Positions 42,951 through 54,300 of a DNA stretch of 64,000 bases are shown piece by piece. Numbering within the stretch: the first letter of the stretch is position 1; each line of letters opens with the position of its first letter. The notes below the pieces were generated by a model. The model was not told where the DNA came from, made no database searches, and saw nothing but the letters and a program-made list of their open reading frames with translations. The DNA is from Ardenticatenaceae bacterium (lineage in GTDB: Bacteria; Chloroflexota; Anaerolineae; Promineifilales; Promineifilaceae): positions 31,911-95,910 of the forward strand of contig JACKBR010000015.1 in the NCBI GenBank assembly GCA_020634495.1. The letters are read 5' to 3'. A program made the position numbers and the translations under genes.

Positions 42951-44030
42951 ATGACCACAAAGAAGATTTTAATCATTGACGACGAATTCCCCATGCGCTA
43001 CCTGATTGAGCACCAGCTTAAGCGAGAAGGCTACCAGGTGGCGTTAGCTAAAGACGGGCAAGATGGCTTGACGGCCGTTTCTCAGCACAAACCAGACCTT
43101 GTGGTATTGGATGTGATGATGCCTGGCATGGATGGCTTTGAAGTGTGCCAGCAAATCAAAACAGCTCCAGAAACGGCCGGCTTGCCCGTTATCTTTTTAA
43201 CCGCCAGCGACGCCAAAGATTACAAAACGCGTGCCTTTGCGGCCGGTGCCGATGATTATCTCACCAAGCCATTTTTAGCAGACGAGCTGTTGGCCCACAT
43301 TACGGCCGTTTTGAAACGCACCGAACAGGCTAAAACCGGCGTGCTCAAAGAATCCTCTGGCCGAGCTATTTCATTGTTCAGCCCCAAAGGAGGCGTGGGC
43401 ACCACGACGCTGGCCATTCAGCTAAGTGAAGCCATCATCATGCACGAAAACAAACCCGTCGTGCTGCTAGACCTTGACCTGCCGCTGGGCGGCGTTGGCC
43501 CTATGCTGAACCTGTCTGCCCAACGCCACATTTTAGATTTGCTTAAAGCGCCTGCGGAAGAAATTACCCCCGCTTTTATTCGGCAGTTTGCTCAGCGACA
43601 CCGAGCTGATTTACTGGTAATTCCTGCGCCTGGCACTTTTGTGGGCACGGGCACCCGACAAATTATGCACAACGTTGAGGTGATTTTGGGGCAGCTAAAG
43701 GCGGCTGGATTTCAGGTGGTGTTAGATTTAGGCTCCCATCTCAACGAATTGACGCGCACCGCTATGCGACAATCAGAAATTTTATTTGTGGTTACGTCTG
43801 GGCAGCCTGTGGCCAACAAACTGTGTGAAGCGTTTATGCAAGACGCGGCGGCATTGGGTTTAGAACCGCGCCGCTTGCTGCCTGTGGTGAATGAAACACA
43901 CGGCCGTATCGATAATCTCACCCTAACCCGCCTGCCCGTGGCCCGCATCCCCCACACCAGTGAACGCTCGCGCACCCGCCTGTGGCTCAAGGAGCAAGGC
44001 ATCCGTAAACTGGCCGCCATTGCCCGCTAA
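42951..44030 (+). CDS. Receiver-CpaE/MinD-like ATPase fusion
   Basis: Residues 1-120 are a receiver (ILIIDDEFPMRYLIEHQLKR, LVVLDVMMPGMDGFEVCQQI, FLTASD, YLTKPF). Residues about 135-355 are a ParA/MinD-type ATPase with the deviant Walker A in SPKGGVGTTTLAIQLSEAI, then VVLLDLDLPLGGVGPMLNL and the LDLGSHLNELT switch region. The layout is that of CpaE/TadZ-like proteins, which place type IV/Tad pili at the pole. No pilus genes are nearby. Confidence 0.87.
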   Translation: MTTKKILIIDDEFPMRYLIEHQLKREGYQVALAKDGQDGLTAVSQHKPDLVVLDVMMPGMDGFEVCQQIKTAPETAGLPVIFLTASDAKDYKTRAFAAGADDYLTKPFLADELLAHITAVLKRTEQAKTGVLKESSGRAISLFSPKGGVGTTTLAIQLSEAIIMHENKPVVLLDLDLPLGGVGPMLNLSAQRHILDLLKAPAEEITPAFIRQFAQRHRADLLVIPAPGTFVGTGTRQIMHNVEVILGQLKAAGFQVVLDLGSHLNELTRTAMRQSEILFVVTSGQPVANKLCEAFMQDAAALGLEPRRLLPVVNETHGRIDNLTLTRLPVARIPHTSERSRTRLWLKEQGIRKLAAIAR

Positions 44031-44066
44031 GAATAAAGCGGGCAGGCTGTGCAGCTAAGCCCACCT

Positions 44067-44486
44067 TCAATCAAGCGAAATCGTTACGATCACTTTTTCG
44101 TCGGGCAGCGCTGGCAAGTCAAACGGCTCGCTAATTTCAGTTAGATTATTTTCACCCAGCACCACCCAGCGGAATGGCCCAGCGCCTAAATGCGCTTCCC
44201 CAACCCACCATGTTTTGCTACGGCCGTCATCCAGGCTGCCTTGCCAACCATCGACATCATGCCAATCTCCCTCGGCGTCTTGCCACTGCACCAACGTCCA
44301 CACATCCGCAGCCGCACCTTCAACCTGCAACTCAATTTGGCCGCCTTTGTCTGGCCGAGGCGTGGGGGCGACGGTTGGGCGTGGCGGCAAGGCAGTGACA
44401 ACAGATGCAGCCCGCATTAAGGCAAATTGGGCCAGCACCACCCCAACCAATACAATCAAATAAAAATGGATTCGCTTTAGTTTCAT
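44067..44486 (-). CDS. Hypothetical membrane-anchored protein
   Basis: The 139-residue product has one N-terminal hydrophobic segment (IHFYLIVLVGVVLAQFALM), a Pro/Thr linker (ALPPRPTVAPTPRPDKGG) and a beta-rich globular part (IELQVEGAAADVWTLVQWQD, FRWVVLGENNLTEISEPF). No known domain. ATG 44486 has AGGA eight bases upstream. It may be the last gene after the two giant secreted proteins, separated by a hairpin at 44507-44557. Confidence 0.65.
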   Translation of the reverse strand: MKLKRIHFYLIVLVGVVLAQFALMRAASVVTALPPRPTVAPTPRPDKGGQIELQVEGAAADVWTLVQWQDAEGDWHDVDGWQGSLDDGRSKTWWVGEAHLGAGPFRWVVLGENNLTEISEPFDLPALPDEKVIVTISLD

Positions 44487-44506
44487 TTTGAAATCCTGTA
44501 GAGTTT

Positions 44507-44557
44507 TCCCCGGAAACTTCAGTTCAAAAAGCGTATGCCCGCCAAAGTTTCCGGGGA
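44507..44557. terminator. Hairpin after the 1242-residue protein gene
   Basis: TCCCCGGAAACTT (44507-44519) and AAGTTTCCGGGGA (44545-44557) form a perfect 13-bp stem with a 25-base loop, 17 bases after the stop of the large gene. It matches the stem at 3131-3176 while the loops differ, so it belongs to a dispersed family used as terminator-like spacer. Confidence 0.6.
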
Positions 44558-44573
44558 GTGGGAACAAACAAAC

Positions 44574-47500
44574 TTATGGCGCTGTCTGCGGCCCAAAAAT
44601 ATTGTTGTAGGCTCCGCCCGTCAATTCATGCAGTTCGGGCACAGCCCCTGCGCTAACGCCCGGATTGATGGAATCAACCTGAACGTACAGCTTGCTGTTT
44701 GCCGGGAGTGGCCAGGAAACTTTGCTAGAGTTGGCAACAAAGTAAGGGCCTGTGGTTGATAGGGTGAGCGTTTCGCCGGGTTCAAGCGGCAGGGCGTCGG
44801 CCAACACGCCCCAGGCTAAACCGTAGGTGCCTAACATTTCCCAGGTTTGGTTTACGGCCGTTGGCGGCGTTTGCGGATTTATGTAAACATCCACCCAAAA
44901 TTCATTAATCACCGCTGTGCTGCCCACGTTTTTGATGACAACCTGCACCACACCAGACGCGCCATTTGGCGTGACCGTTAGCGATTGCACCACCAGGTCT
45001 GGGGCCTGGGTTACGTTGTTGGCCATGAGTGGCACAAAGACAAAGGCTGGCCGGAACAGGGCAAATGTTCCCCCATGATTTACCGTAACCACCAGGCGAT
45101 CCTGATCGGTGTCTCGCTCAACCACCTGCACGCCACTTTGCGACCAGCCAGTGCCGGTCCAAAAATAAAGCGCCAGGCTGTTCTCGCTGGGGCCAATGCT
45201 GCTTACGGCCGTTTCTGCATAATCAACCATGAGCGTTACAGGTTCGGTAAACTGATAGCTGTCGGCCAGAGCCTGGCCAGCCAGGTAAGGAACCAGGGAA
45301 AAGGTGAGACCGGCTGGAATAAAGCCGTCCGGGGCCGTTGCTGGCGGCAGGGTGACTTCAACTGCCCCGCCAGCTCCGGTCTGGTTGAAAACCAGGGCAA
45401 AATTTCCGCCATTGGCCACGTTGCCAGGAATGCTGGTTTCTACCATGAAGTTGTTCTCGTCGCCCAGATCAGACACCGTGAAACTATCGCCGCCAATGCC
45501 GCCATCCATGCCTTCCACAACGTTCAGGCGAACAACGGCCGTATCGGCCAAAGCCGCATCTTCCACCGTGTAGCTAAACGATTCCACACCCACAAAGCTG
45601 CTGGCAGGCTCATAGCTTTGTAAAGCCCCGTTGCTGCCAACCAGCGCGGTGCCGCCCTGGTCCAGACTGCCCATGCCGGTCATGGTCAGCGAGTCTCCTT
45701 CTACATCCGTGTCGTTGTCCAGCACGTTGAGCGAGCCAGTGGAGCCAGACGCCAAAACAGTCGTGCTCCCAGACGGCTGCCGCAGGACAACGGCCGCATC
45801 ATCCACACCCACCGGCGCATCATTCACCGGTTCAATGGTCAGATTCACCGTAATGACATCGGTGAGTGCGCCATCGGAAACCTGCACCTGGAACTGGTCA
45901 TTGCCAAAATAGTTGGCCGTTGGCTGATAGGTGATGCTACTGCTGCCGGACGGGCCGTAAGCCGCAGAAGCCGTGCCGTTTGCCGCCTGCTGGCTAATCG
46001 TCCAAACCAGGGGGCTGTTTTCAGCATCGCTGGCGTTGAGGGTGAGGTTAAAGGCCGTTGGGGCGTTGTCTTCGCTGATGGTCAGGCTGATGGCCGCCCC
46101 TTCGCTGATGATGGGCGCGTCATTTTCGGCGGTGACGGTGATGGTGATGGCGGCGGTATCGCTGGTTTCGCCATCGTTGACGGTGTAGGCGAAGGCATCC
46201 TGCCCGCTAAACTCCAGCGTGGGGGTGTACACAATTTGCTGCGTGCCGCTGAGTACGGCCGTTCCGTTTCCTGGCGCGGTAAAGGATTCAATCGTTAACA
46301 CATCCCCATCAATATCGTTGAGCGTCGGATTGAAAACCACAGTTTCATCTTCGCCAATGGTGAGCACATCGTCCACGGCAATGGGGCCAATGTTTGGCAC
46401 GGTGATGCTGGCAGACGCGGTGTTATTGGCCAGATTGCTTTCGTTGGCAATGGTGGCAACGGTGGCCGTATTGGGAATGAGGCCATGCGGCAGCACGTCT
46501 GACAAAACGCCGCTGATGGTGATGGCGCCGCTGGCACCGGGCGCTAAATTATGCACCTGCCAGACGTAAGGATCGCTGCTGGTTTGGGTTATGGCCAGGC
46601 TGCTGCTAATGGTGATTGGAGCCACAACCTGCACCGGCAGCGGATCGGTGATAGTGAGCCGGGGCAGCATGGCGCTGCCCACGTTGGTGAAGGTGAGAGC
46701 GTACTCAATGGGCTGGTTGGGGCCTGGAGTGGAAACGGCCGTTTTGCCCAAACCGACATCGGCTACAAAAGTGGTTTCATCAAAGCCCAGGTCAATGCCG
46801 CTGCCGCCAGGCCGGGCATCGGACTCAAAATCAGTCGCCAGACCGAGGTCTGCTCCTGTGTTCAACGCTTCGCTGTTTGCCGAGAGGTGGTAATTGTTGT
46901 TGGCGGCGTCCACAAAGGCGGGATCGCCCACATAGCTGTGCCCTTCCTGGGTAACAGTGCCAGAAACGGCAGTTGTGGCATAAAACAAGTTGTAATCTTC
47001 CGTTACTGTCCCGGCCATCACGTCTAGCCCGGTGACGTACTGGCCCACGATGGAATTTTGCAAAGACAGGCTGCCAGCCGAGTTGATGGCCAGCGCCGGG
47101 TCTTGTGGATCATCCGGCCCAACAATGGTGTTGTGCAGCATCTCCACCGCGCCGCTGTGCTCGAAGGTAACTGCGCCACCGGCATTGCGGGCAAAGAGGC
47201 TGTTGGCGATACGGCCGTCTTGCCCCATATGCACCACCGCTCCGCCGGGAATTGCTGCCTGATTACCCACCCATTGCGTGCCGGTCAACCAGAGGGAGCC
47301 ATGCACTTGCAATGCGGCGCTGCGCCCGTTGCCAGCCGCGTTGTCGCTAAATGTGGTGCTGGTTATCGTGGCATCCTGGCTGGCCCAAATTGCCCCAATG
47401 TTTTGTGCGGCCGTATTGCTCACAAAGCTAGAGGCCGAAACCTGTAAATCATAGCGCACATAAATTGCCCCCGCGTCGAGGTTGAGGGCGCTGTTCTGTT

Positions 47501-48302
47501 CAAAGGTTGCGTTTGCAACGGAGGCGGCATTCCAGGCCCAAATGCCCCCGGCATAAAGCTGGGCTGTATTGCTGATAAAATCTGTGCCATCCACAGAAAT
47601 TGCGCCGTTGGCATAAACAGCTCCGCCAAAGCTGCCCGATCGGTTGTTGAGGAAACGGCCGTTCACAATGGTCGTTTGGGAACCAACTGCGCTAACGCCG
47701 CCGCCCTCTCCATTGGCAGTGTTGCTCAAAACCTGGCTATTTTCTAGCCTCAAATCGCCATCCACGTCGATGGCCCCGCCGTCGGCGCTGGCCACGTTAT
47801 TTTGCAGGACGGCATCCACAATGGTTAGCTCGCCGCTGCTGCGCACCGCGCCGCCATCCTGGGCGGCCAGGCCATTTTGCAGGGTTAAGCCTGTTAGGGT
47901 TACCGGCACTGTGGTCACAACGTCAAAAATGCGACCTGCCTGGTTGCCATCAATAGTCAGGCTGCCAGCGCCAGGGCCAGCGATGGTCAGCGGGTCGGTT
48001 TGAATATTAATTTTGCCCATTGTCAGGGTGATGATGGCGGGCGTGGCCAGGCTAAATTGAATGAGATCATGATCGCTGCCGGGCGTGCAGGCATCTACGG
48101 CCGTATCCAAATTAGCCGCCGCAACCGCTTCTCGCAGTGAACAGTCACCATCGTTGTTGTATTCATCAGCCGTGGTGTTCACCGTGATAGTGGCGGCATA
48201 CACGGGGGGAAGGGCCATTAAATTCCATAACAGAACCCCAGTCAGGCTCAGACCAAAGCTAAGTGCCAGAAAAATGCCAATGGGTTTCTTAAGTGGTTTC
48301 AT
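44574..48302 (-). CDS. Secreted CSLREA/beta-helix/cadherin-like protein with CARDB end
   Basis: The 1242-residue protein has a signal peptide (IGIFLALSFGLSLTGVLLW). A CSLREA segment follows (ITVNTTADEYNNDGDCSLRE). A right-handed parallel beta-helix of about 350 residues comes next, with repeated xxNxAxxxGGAI turns. Then come a DUF11-like domain (VGLGKTAVSTPGPNQPIEYA), three or more cadherin-like tandem-95 repeats (IAVDDVLTIGEDETVVFNPT, NDAPV), a module ending FVFVPLMANN, and a CARDB domain (LVVQSLTVTPNGASGVVQVV). The ATG has AGGA upstream. A surface or matrix adhesin is likely. It lies 63 bases after the giant gene upstream, probably co-transcribed. Confidence 0.85.
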   Translation of the reverse strand: MKPLKKPIGIFLALSFGLSLTGVLLWNLMALPPVYAATITVNTTADEYNNDGDCSLREAVAAANLDTAVDACTPGSDHDLIQFSLATPAIITLTMGKINIQTDPLTIAGPGAGSLTIDGNQAGRIFDVVTTVPVTLTGLTLQNGLAAQDGGAVRSSGELTIVDAVLQNNVASADGGAIDVDGDLRLENSQVLSNTANGEGGGVSAVGSQTTIVNGRFLNNRSGSFGGAVYANGAISVDGTDFISNTAQLYAGGIWAWNAASVANATFEQNSALNLDAGAIYVRYDLQVSASSFVSNTAAQNIGAIWASQDATITSTTFSDNAAGNGRSAALQVHGSLWLTGTQWVGNQAAIPGGAVVHMGQDGRIANSLFARNAGGAVTFEHSGAVEMLHNTIVGPDDPQDPALAINSAGSLSLQNSIVGQYVTGLDVMAGTVTEDYNLFYATTAVSGTVTQEGHSYVGDPAFVDAANNNYHLSANSEALNTGADLGLATDFESDARPGGSGIDLGFDETTFVADVGLGKTAVSTPGPNQPIEYALTFTNVGSAMLPRLTITDPLPVQVVAPITISSSLAITQTSSDPYVWQVHNLAPGASGAITISGVLSDVLPHGLIPNTATVATIANESNLANNTASASITVPNIGPIAVDDVLTIGEDETVVFNPTLNDIDGDVLTIESFTAPGNGTAVLSGTQQIVYTPTLEFSGQDAFAYTVNDGETSDTAAITITVTAENDAPIISEGAAISLTISEDNAPTAFNLTLNASDAENSPLVWTISQQAANGTASAAYGPSGSSSITYQPTANYFGNDQFQVQVSDGALTDVITVNLTIEPVNDAPVGVDDAAVVLRQPSGSTTVLASGSTGSLNVLDNDTDVEGDSLTMTGMGSLDQGGTALVGSNGALQSYEPASSFVGVESFSYTVEDAALADTAVVRLNVVEGMDGGIGGDSFTVSDLGDENNFMVETSIPGNVANGGNFALVFNQTGAGGAVEVTLPPATAPDGFIPAGLTFSLVPYLAGQALADSYQFTEPVTLMVDYAETAVSSIGPSENSLALYFWTGTGWSQSGVQVVERDTDQDRLVVTVNHGGTFALFRPAFVFVPLMANNVTQAPDLVVQSLTVTPNGASGVVQVVIKNVGSTAVINEFWVDVYINPQTPPTAVNQTWEMLGTYGLAWGVLADALPLEPGETLTLSTTGPYFVANSSKVSWPLPANSKLYVQVDSINPGVSAGAVPELHELTGGAYNNIFGPQTAP

Positions 48303-48365
48303 GCCACAAATCCTTCATTTTGCAGGCGTGGCCAAGTTCACCACGCCTGCGTTCTCAGTAAACAA

Positions 48366-51300
48366 TTACGGTACTAAAAACATTGGCACAAACAGTTCGT
48401 TCATATCTGTGCCAAACATGGCAAAGTCTGAAAGATGCTCAATGCTGACAACCAGGCGATTGTTTGCCGTGTCACGTTCCACCAGCGTTATGCCATCAGG
48501 CAGCCATTCGCTACCGGCCCAGGTGTACAGCATCAGCTCGCTGTCACCCCGGCCAATTTGGGCCACATCGGCATCGCTGTATTCAATTGTCAGGACGATG
48601 GGTTTGTTGAGCACAAACGGTGACGCAGCCAAAACGCCATTGACGTAAGGTTCCAGGGCAAAGGCGATGCTGGCAAACTTTGTGCCCTGCGGCGGCTCAC
48701 CGGTAAAGGCAATTTCGCGCAGCACAAAGGTCACCTGGTCGTCACCGGAAACCACATCGGCTGGAATGGTCAGCGTGACATCGATTGCATGATTATCACC
48801 CAGTCCAGACGCTGTAACCGTGTCGCCGCCCGTGCCGCTTGCCTCGCCCGCCACCATCATGACATGGAGAACGGCCGTATCCGTCAGCAAACCATCGGAA
48901 ACGGTGTAGGTAACCGTTTCTGTCTCGTTTAGCGATAGATTTGGCGTGTAGAGTACGTTGTTGCCACTCAGCACGGCGCTACTGCCACCGCTGGGCGTGC
49001 CCACACCGTCGAGCTGAAGCGTCTGCCCGTCCACCTCTTCATCATTGCCTAAAACGTTAATGCTGATGGGTGTGCCCACATCATTTGGCACAATGACCAG
49101 ATAATCGTCTGCGGCGCGTGGCGCGTCATCGGTGGGCGTAACGGTTACCTGAACGGTAACTTCGTCGGTGTATTCACCATCGCTCAGGCGCACCCGGAAG
49201 CTGTCGATACCGCCAAAGTCTAGCTCTGGCGTGTAGGCAATGTCGGCGTTCAGGTTGCCCGTGCCGTAGGTGTTGCTAATTACGGCCGTTCCCATACCTT
49301 CATCCACCGACCAGGTCAGCGTATCGTCATCGACATTGATCCCGCTAAAGCTAAAGGCCAGCGTGCCGCCATCCTCGTCCATCGTCGCCAGGATGGTGTC
49401 CGCGCTGTCGATGACTGGCGGATCATTAACCGGCAGCACCGTCACCGTTACCGTTGCCGAGTCGGTGAACTGGCCATCGCTGGCGGTGTAGGTGAACACC
49501 TCCATGCCGTTAAAGTTCAGCGTGGGTGTGTAGATAATCCACGTGCCATCACTAATGACGGCCGTACCGTTGGCCGGGTCTTGAACCGCATCCAGGAAGA
49601 TGGTGTCGCTGTCGATGTCGATGTCATCCAGCAGCGGCTCAAAGCTAATCGGCGTGTCTTCTGGGGTAAAGAAGCTGTTGGGGCCAGATTCGGGTGCCGC
49701 GAAGACTTCCAGGGCATAAAACTCAGTTTGCGTCTGGTTGCCTAGCGTATCAAAGGCCCGAACTTGCAGTTTGTAATTGCCCAACGCTTCTAAGGAAGGT
49801 ACAAACGCCCAGGTGTCGGTATCTTGATCGAGAACGGCCGTATCCACGTAGCTCTCACCACTGGGCAGCTCTACCCAAACAGCGACAGTGTCCACTTCCG
49901 TACCGTCTGTCACGCTGCCCGCCAAAACCGGATCGCCAATCTGAGCGCCAGGGTAATAGTGCTGCATGGCAACTTCTGTCAAAACCTCGGTAACGGTAAG
50001 GACAGGAGTAACATTGTCTACCCACACCAGTTGCTCCGGCGACAGGCTGCCGTCGTTGCCCACCAGGTCAATCGTTTGCACCCGCAGCGTGTGCGAGGCA
50101 CCATCTTCCGTTGGCATGTTCCAGGTCCAGAGGAAAGGTTGCTCTCCGCTGGTTTCATCCGGGGTAAACAGGATGGCTTCACGCCACGGTTCATCATCTA
50201 CCTGCACCATGACTTCAGCAGCCTCACTGCTGTTGGGCACGTCAAGAATCGTACCCATGATTTCATTGATGCTGCCGCTGAGTTCCGTTGGCGAATCGAA
50301 GGAAACCGACGGGCCAATCAGGTCTACGGTAAAGGTGACCAGCTGTGGCTCACTGATTTGGCCGTGTTGGTCGGCGGCACGAACTTCAAACTGCCAGGTG
50401 TCGCCATGTTGGGCGAAGGGCGAGACAGTCAGGTCAACAGTCCATAGCTCAGTCCCTTCAGCCCGCTGCCAACTGCCAAATTGCGGCCGAACTTCTACAT
50501 AATCAACACCAATGCCGTCGCCATCACTGGCAACACCCTGGAAGCTGTTTGAGCCTAATCCCACAAACGGAGGCGCAATGACATCCACTTCTGGCGGCTG
50601 CCCATCAACCTGATGAATAACCGTCCCTTCGGTAGCCATTTCTGGCGGGATATTGCTGTCCGTTAGGGAAGCAACCACCGTAACAGATTCCATTCCGCTC
50701 AGGTCGGCGGCGAGATGGGTTGTTAAGGTGATGGTGTTCAGGCCGGGAGCCAATGGATCAAGCGTACAATCCCAGGGATTGGTGGTGCTGCATGTGGCAC
50801 CCACAATGCTGTCATGAATCAGGGCTGAGTCTGGCGCTGCTGTCAGCACAAGCTGCTGCCCAGAAATTGCCTCTGCTTCCAGATTATTAATCTTGATGAC
50901 ATATTGCAGCGTGCCGCCTGGCCCCCAGGGTGCTTGCGACGCCTGAGGACTTTCTGCACTTAGCGCCAAACCGATGGCTAGCGGCTGGTTGTCAGCCGCA
51001 TTGACTACGGCCGTAATATCATCCCACTGGTAGGAACCCCAGCCACCGTCTGCGGCGGGAGCATCCAAACCGGTTGGCGGGGTGATGCTTGTGGCCGGAA
51101 CCAGCGGGTTGGTTGCGGGGAAGATGGCCCACACGTTCGCATCATCGCCCAGGCCAAAGGCAAGGGTTTCAACGTCGCTGGTGCCAAAGAGCGGCAATTT
51201 TATTTCAGTATCGCCGGTGCTGCCCTGCGCAAACTCCCATTCTTCTGCCGAAATCTGCCAGCCGCCACTGTATTCGTACAGCGTGCCGGAGAGCGGATCG

Positions 51301-54300
51301 GTAATTTGAATGGCGTAATCGGCGTCAAAAGGCAGGACGGCATCTGGAGCGGAGGCCAACGGCCGTATCATTTCTGTACCGCCGCCGCTGCCGCTGTTCA
51401 TATAAATCCACAGCTCGCCATCGAGGCTCCAGAAGCCACCGCGCCATGCCAGGTAGGTATTGTTGGCGTCCCAGGTTGTGAGGAAGGATTGCTGCCCGGC
51501 GGGACTGTAGGTCACTTCGCTGCCATAGGTTCGCTCGTCGTCATCCAGATATTCGCTATCCAGCCGCCATTCGTTGTTGGCTACGTCCACGAAGCCATCA
51601 ATGACAATCGACTGTAGCCGCGAGGCAAAGGACAGCCCTTCGTTGAGACCAACGTGCCAGGGGCCAAAGTGATACATGTTGGCGTTTCCGGCCTCGTCCA
51701 TGGCGGACAGGTGGGCATACCAATCGCCGTTGCTGTTCAGGCTGTGAACGGCCGTTAACCCAGAAACCACATTTGCCGGGCCAGGAATCGTATCCGTGAT
51801 TTGGTCCACAACCAGGAAGGTTGTCACAACGCCACTGGCGTCAATTGGCGGCTGCCAGTTGATTTCCAGGTCGGTGATAACATCAAAATGGCTTTCTTCT
51901 GGGGCGCTAAACGTGACGGGAATCAGGCCAGTTGGCGCAACTTCATCAATAGAGAACTGGAATGCGGTCACGGTGGCAAACCCAGATTTGTCTGTTGCCC
52001 GCACCTGTGCTGGGAAGCTAACCATGGGCAATTCTTCTGGCCCTTCCCAGGTAAGCGACCAGTCATCGCCAGAAACTGTGGTGGGTCGCCAGGTAGCGCC
52101 GCCATCCAGGCTCAGCTCGACAGAGGCAATGCCGCTGCCCAGGTCGCTTGCCGTGCCGGAGAAGACAACCGTGTGGGTCACCCAGCTATTGGGCAAAGGC
52201 AGGGAGACGGTCACTGTTGGCGGCGTGGTGTCTTCGGGAGAAACGGCCGTAAGCGTAAAGTTCATATTGCTGTTGACCGTGCTGTTGCCCGCCTTATCTT
52301 CAGCGCCAGCAACCACATTGGTGTACGTCCCCAATGTTGGGCTAATCCAGGCCCGGAAGACACGCGGTTCACCGGCACTCTCATCCCACGGTTCTGCCGC
52401 CCAAGTTGCTGGATACCGCTGGCCATCTACCTCAAAGTAGACATCGTTTTCATCGACGCTGAATTCCCCGGCGGCGTAATCAGTCACCTGCGCCCGCAGT
52501 TCCAGGGGAGCCGCCAACGAGGCACCGTCCGTTGGCGCTAACCAGTCAACCGTTGGCGGTGTGCTGTCTACCACAAAGGAACCATCGTACCACTCCAGCT
52601 CCTCTTCTTCACTGTTGCCCACCATGTCTGTGGCGCGTGTGTAGAAGCGATACAATCCTTCATCGATGGGTGTGTAGTCCAAAGACCAGTAGGAGAACGT
52701 TTCGCCAGGTGAATCTAGCGTAACGGTTAACCAGGCAGTTGGCAGCGTGGTGGTTACCAAACTGGTTGGGTCTGCCACCGAGGCCACGCCATATTCCACA
52801 GAGGCAACACCAGAGTTACCCATCACGGTGGAGAGGTCTTCTTGCCCCAGCAGGAGCGTAACAGGGGCGGCCAGCAGTTCGCTGTAGCCCAGGTCGGCAA
52901 CGGTACCGCCGCCCTGCGGCACGGTCGCCTGCGGGGAGGCCGCATCCAGGGCCGGTGAATTTTCACTGAGGCGATAAGGTGTACCGCCACCAGCAAAGAG
53001 CGGATCGACATCTAGAATGTCGTTTTCGCCCACTTCCACACCACTCAGGTTCAAGGTGTTGTAGAGCAGGTTATAGTCTGTAAAAATCTGGCCGTTGTTG
53101 CTGGCCATCAGGCCAGTTGTGGAGCCAGAGACGATGTTGTGCATCATGGCCACCCAACTGCCCGGCTCGTCGGCCAAAACGCCGGTCTGGTTACTGACCA
53201 GGGTATTGTATTGAAGTTGGCCAGTGGCACGGCCGTTTACGGTGAGCCCTACCACATTGTTGCGAATAATATTTCGCTGCACGTCAATCAGGTTCGAGGC
53301 ACCGCCCACCAGAATACCGAGATCGGCATTCATGACTGTAAAGTGGCGCAGTCCGGCCTCGCTGACACCGTTGAAGGTAACGGCCGTACCGCTGCCACCA
53401 GCATCGATAATCGTTTCTTCCGGGCCACTGCCAAACAACAGCACATGGCTGGGAATCGTCACCTGCTCATTGTAGGTACCTGGGGCCACCCCTACCACAA
53501 GCTGCGGAACGGCCGCATAGTTGGGGTTCAGATTGGACAACGCATTTTCAGCCGCGTCCAAAGCATCCTGAATGTTATCAAACGCATCTACCTGCCAGGT
53601 CAGGCCGTCATTTATACAAATGTCGCAGTAGCTGTCATCCACATAGAAACTCACCCGCCCTTGCTCAATGTAGCCAATATCGGCCCGGCTGCCTGCACCA
53701 GGAGGCGATGGATCTGTGGGGTTACCGGCATCGATAACCGGCGAAAAGTTGAGCGTGCGATAATCATGATCCATCGGGTCTACAAAGTTTGGATCAAGGA
53801 ACAGTTCGGCCGCCCCAGCATCGGCATCTGCGCCAAAGTCGCTGGCATTTGCCCAGTACAGGTTATAGGTATGCAGCTGAACGGCCGCACACGCCTCATG
53901 GCTCAAGCCAACACCAGATTGATAAGCAAAGATCGAATTGCGCACATCAATTGAGGCACAATTTGTGGCCACAAGACCATTCACATTGTTGGCCACAGTC
54001 ACATGCGCCACTTCAACATCGCTATCTGAACCATCCAGGGTAATACCCGTTTCGGTATCAAAAATGCGCGCACGCTGCAAAGTAAGATTGGCAGCATTGC
54101 CCGTGGCGGCAAAACCATCCACCCCACTATTCTCGCCATCCAGCGTGAACCGGGAGAAAGAAGCGCCGTTGCTGCCCATTGCTCGTACCAGGGCATCTGC
54201 GGTGCTTCCATTCAGCGGCTTAATCACCGTCCAGTCTGGATTCGTGCCAATCACCTCCACACCATTGACAAGGTAAATGTCTTCCTCGTAAATGCCCGGT

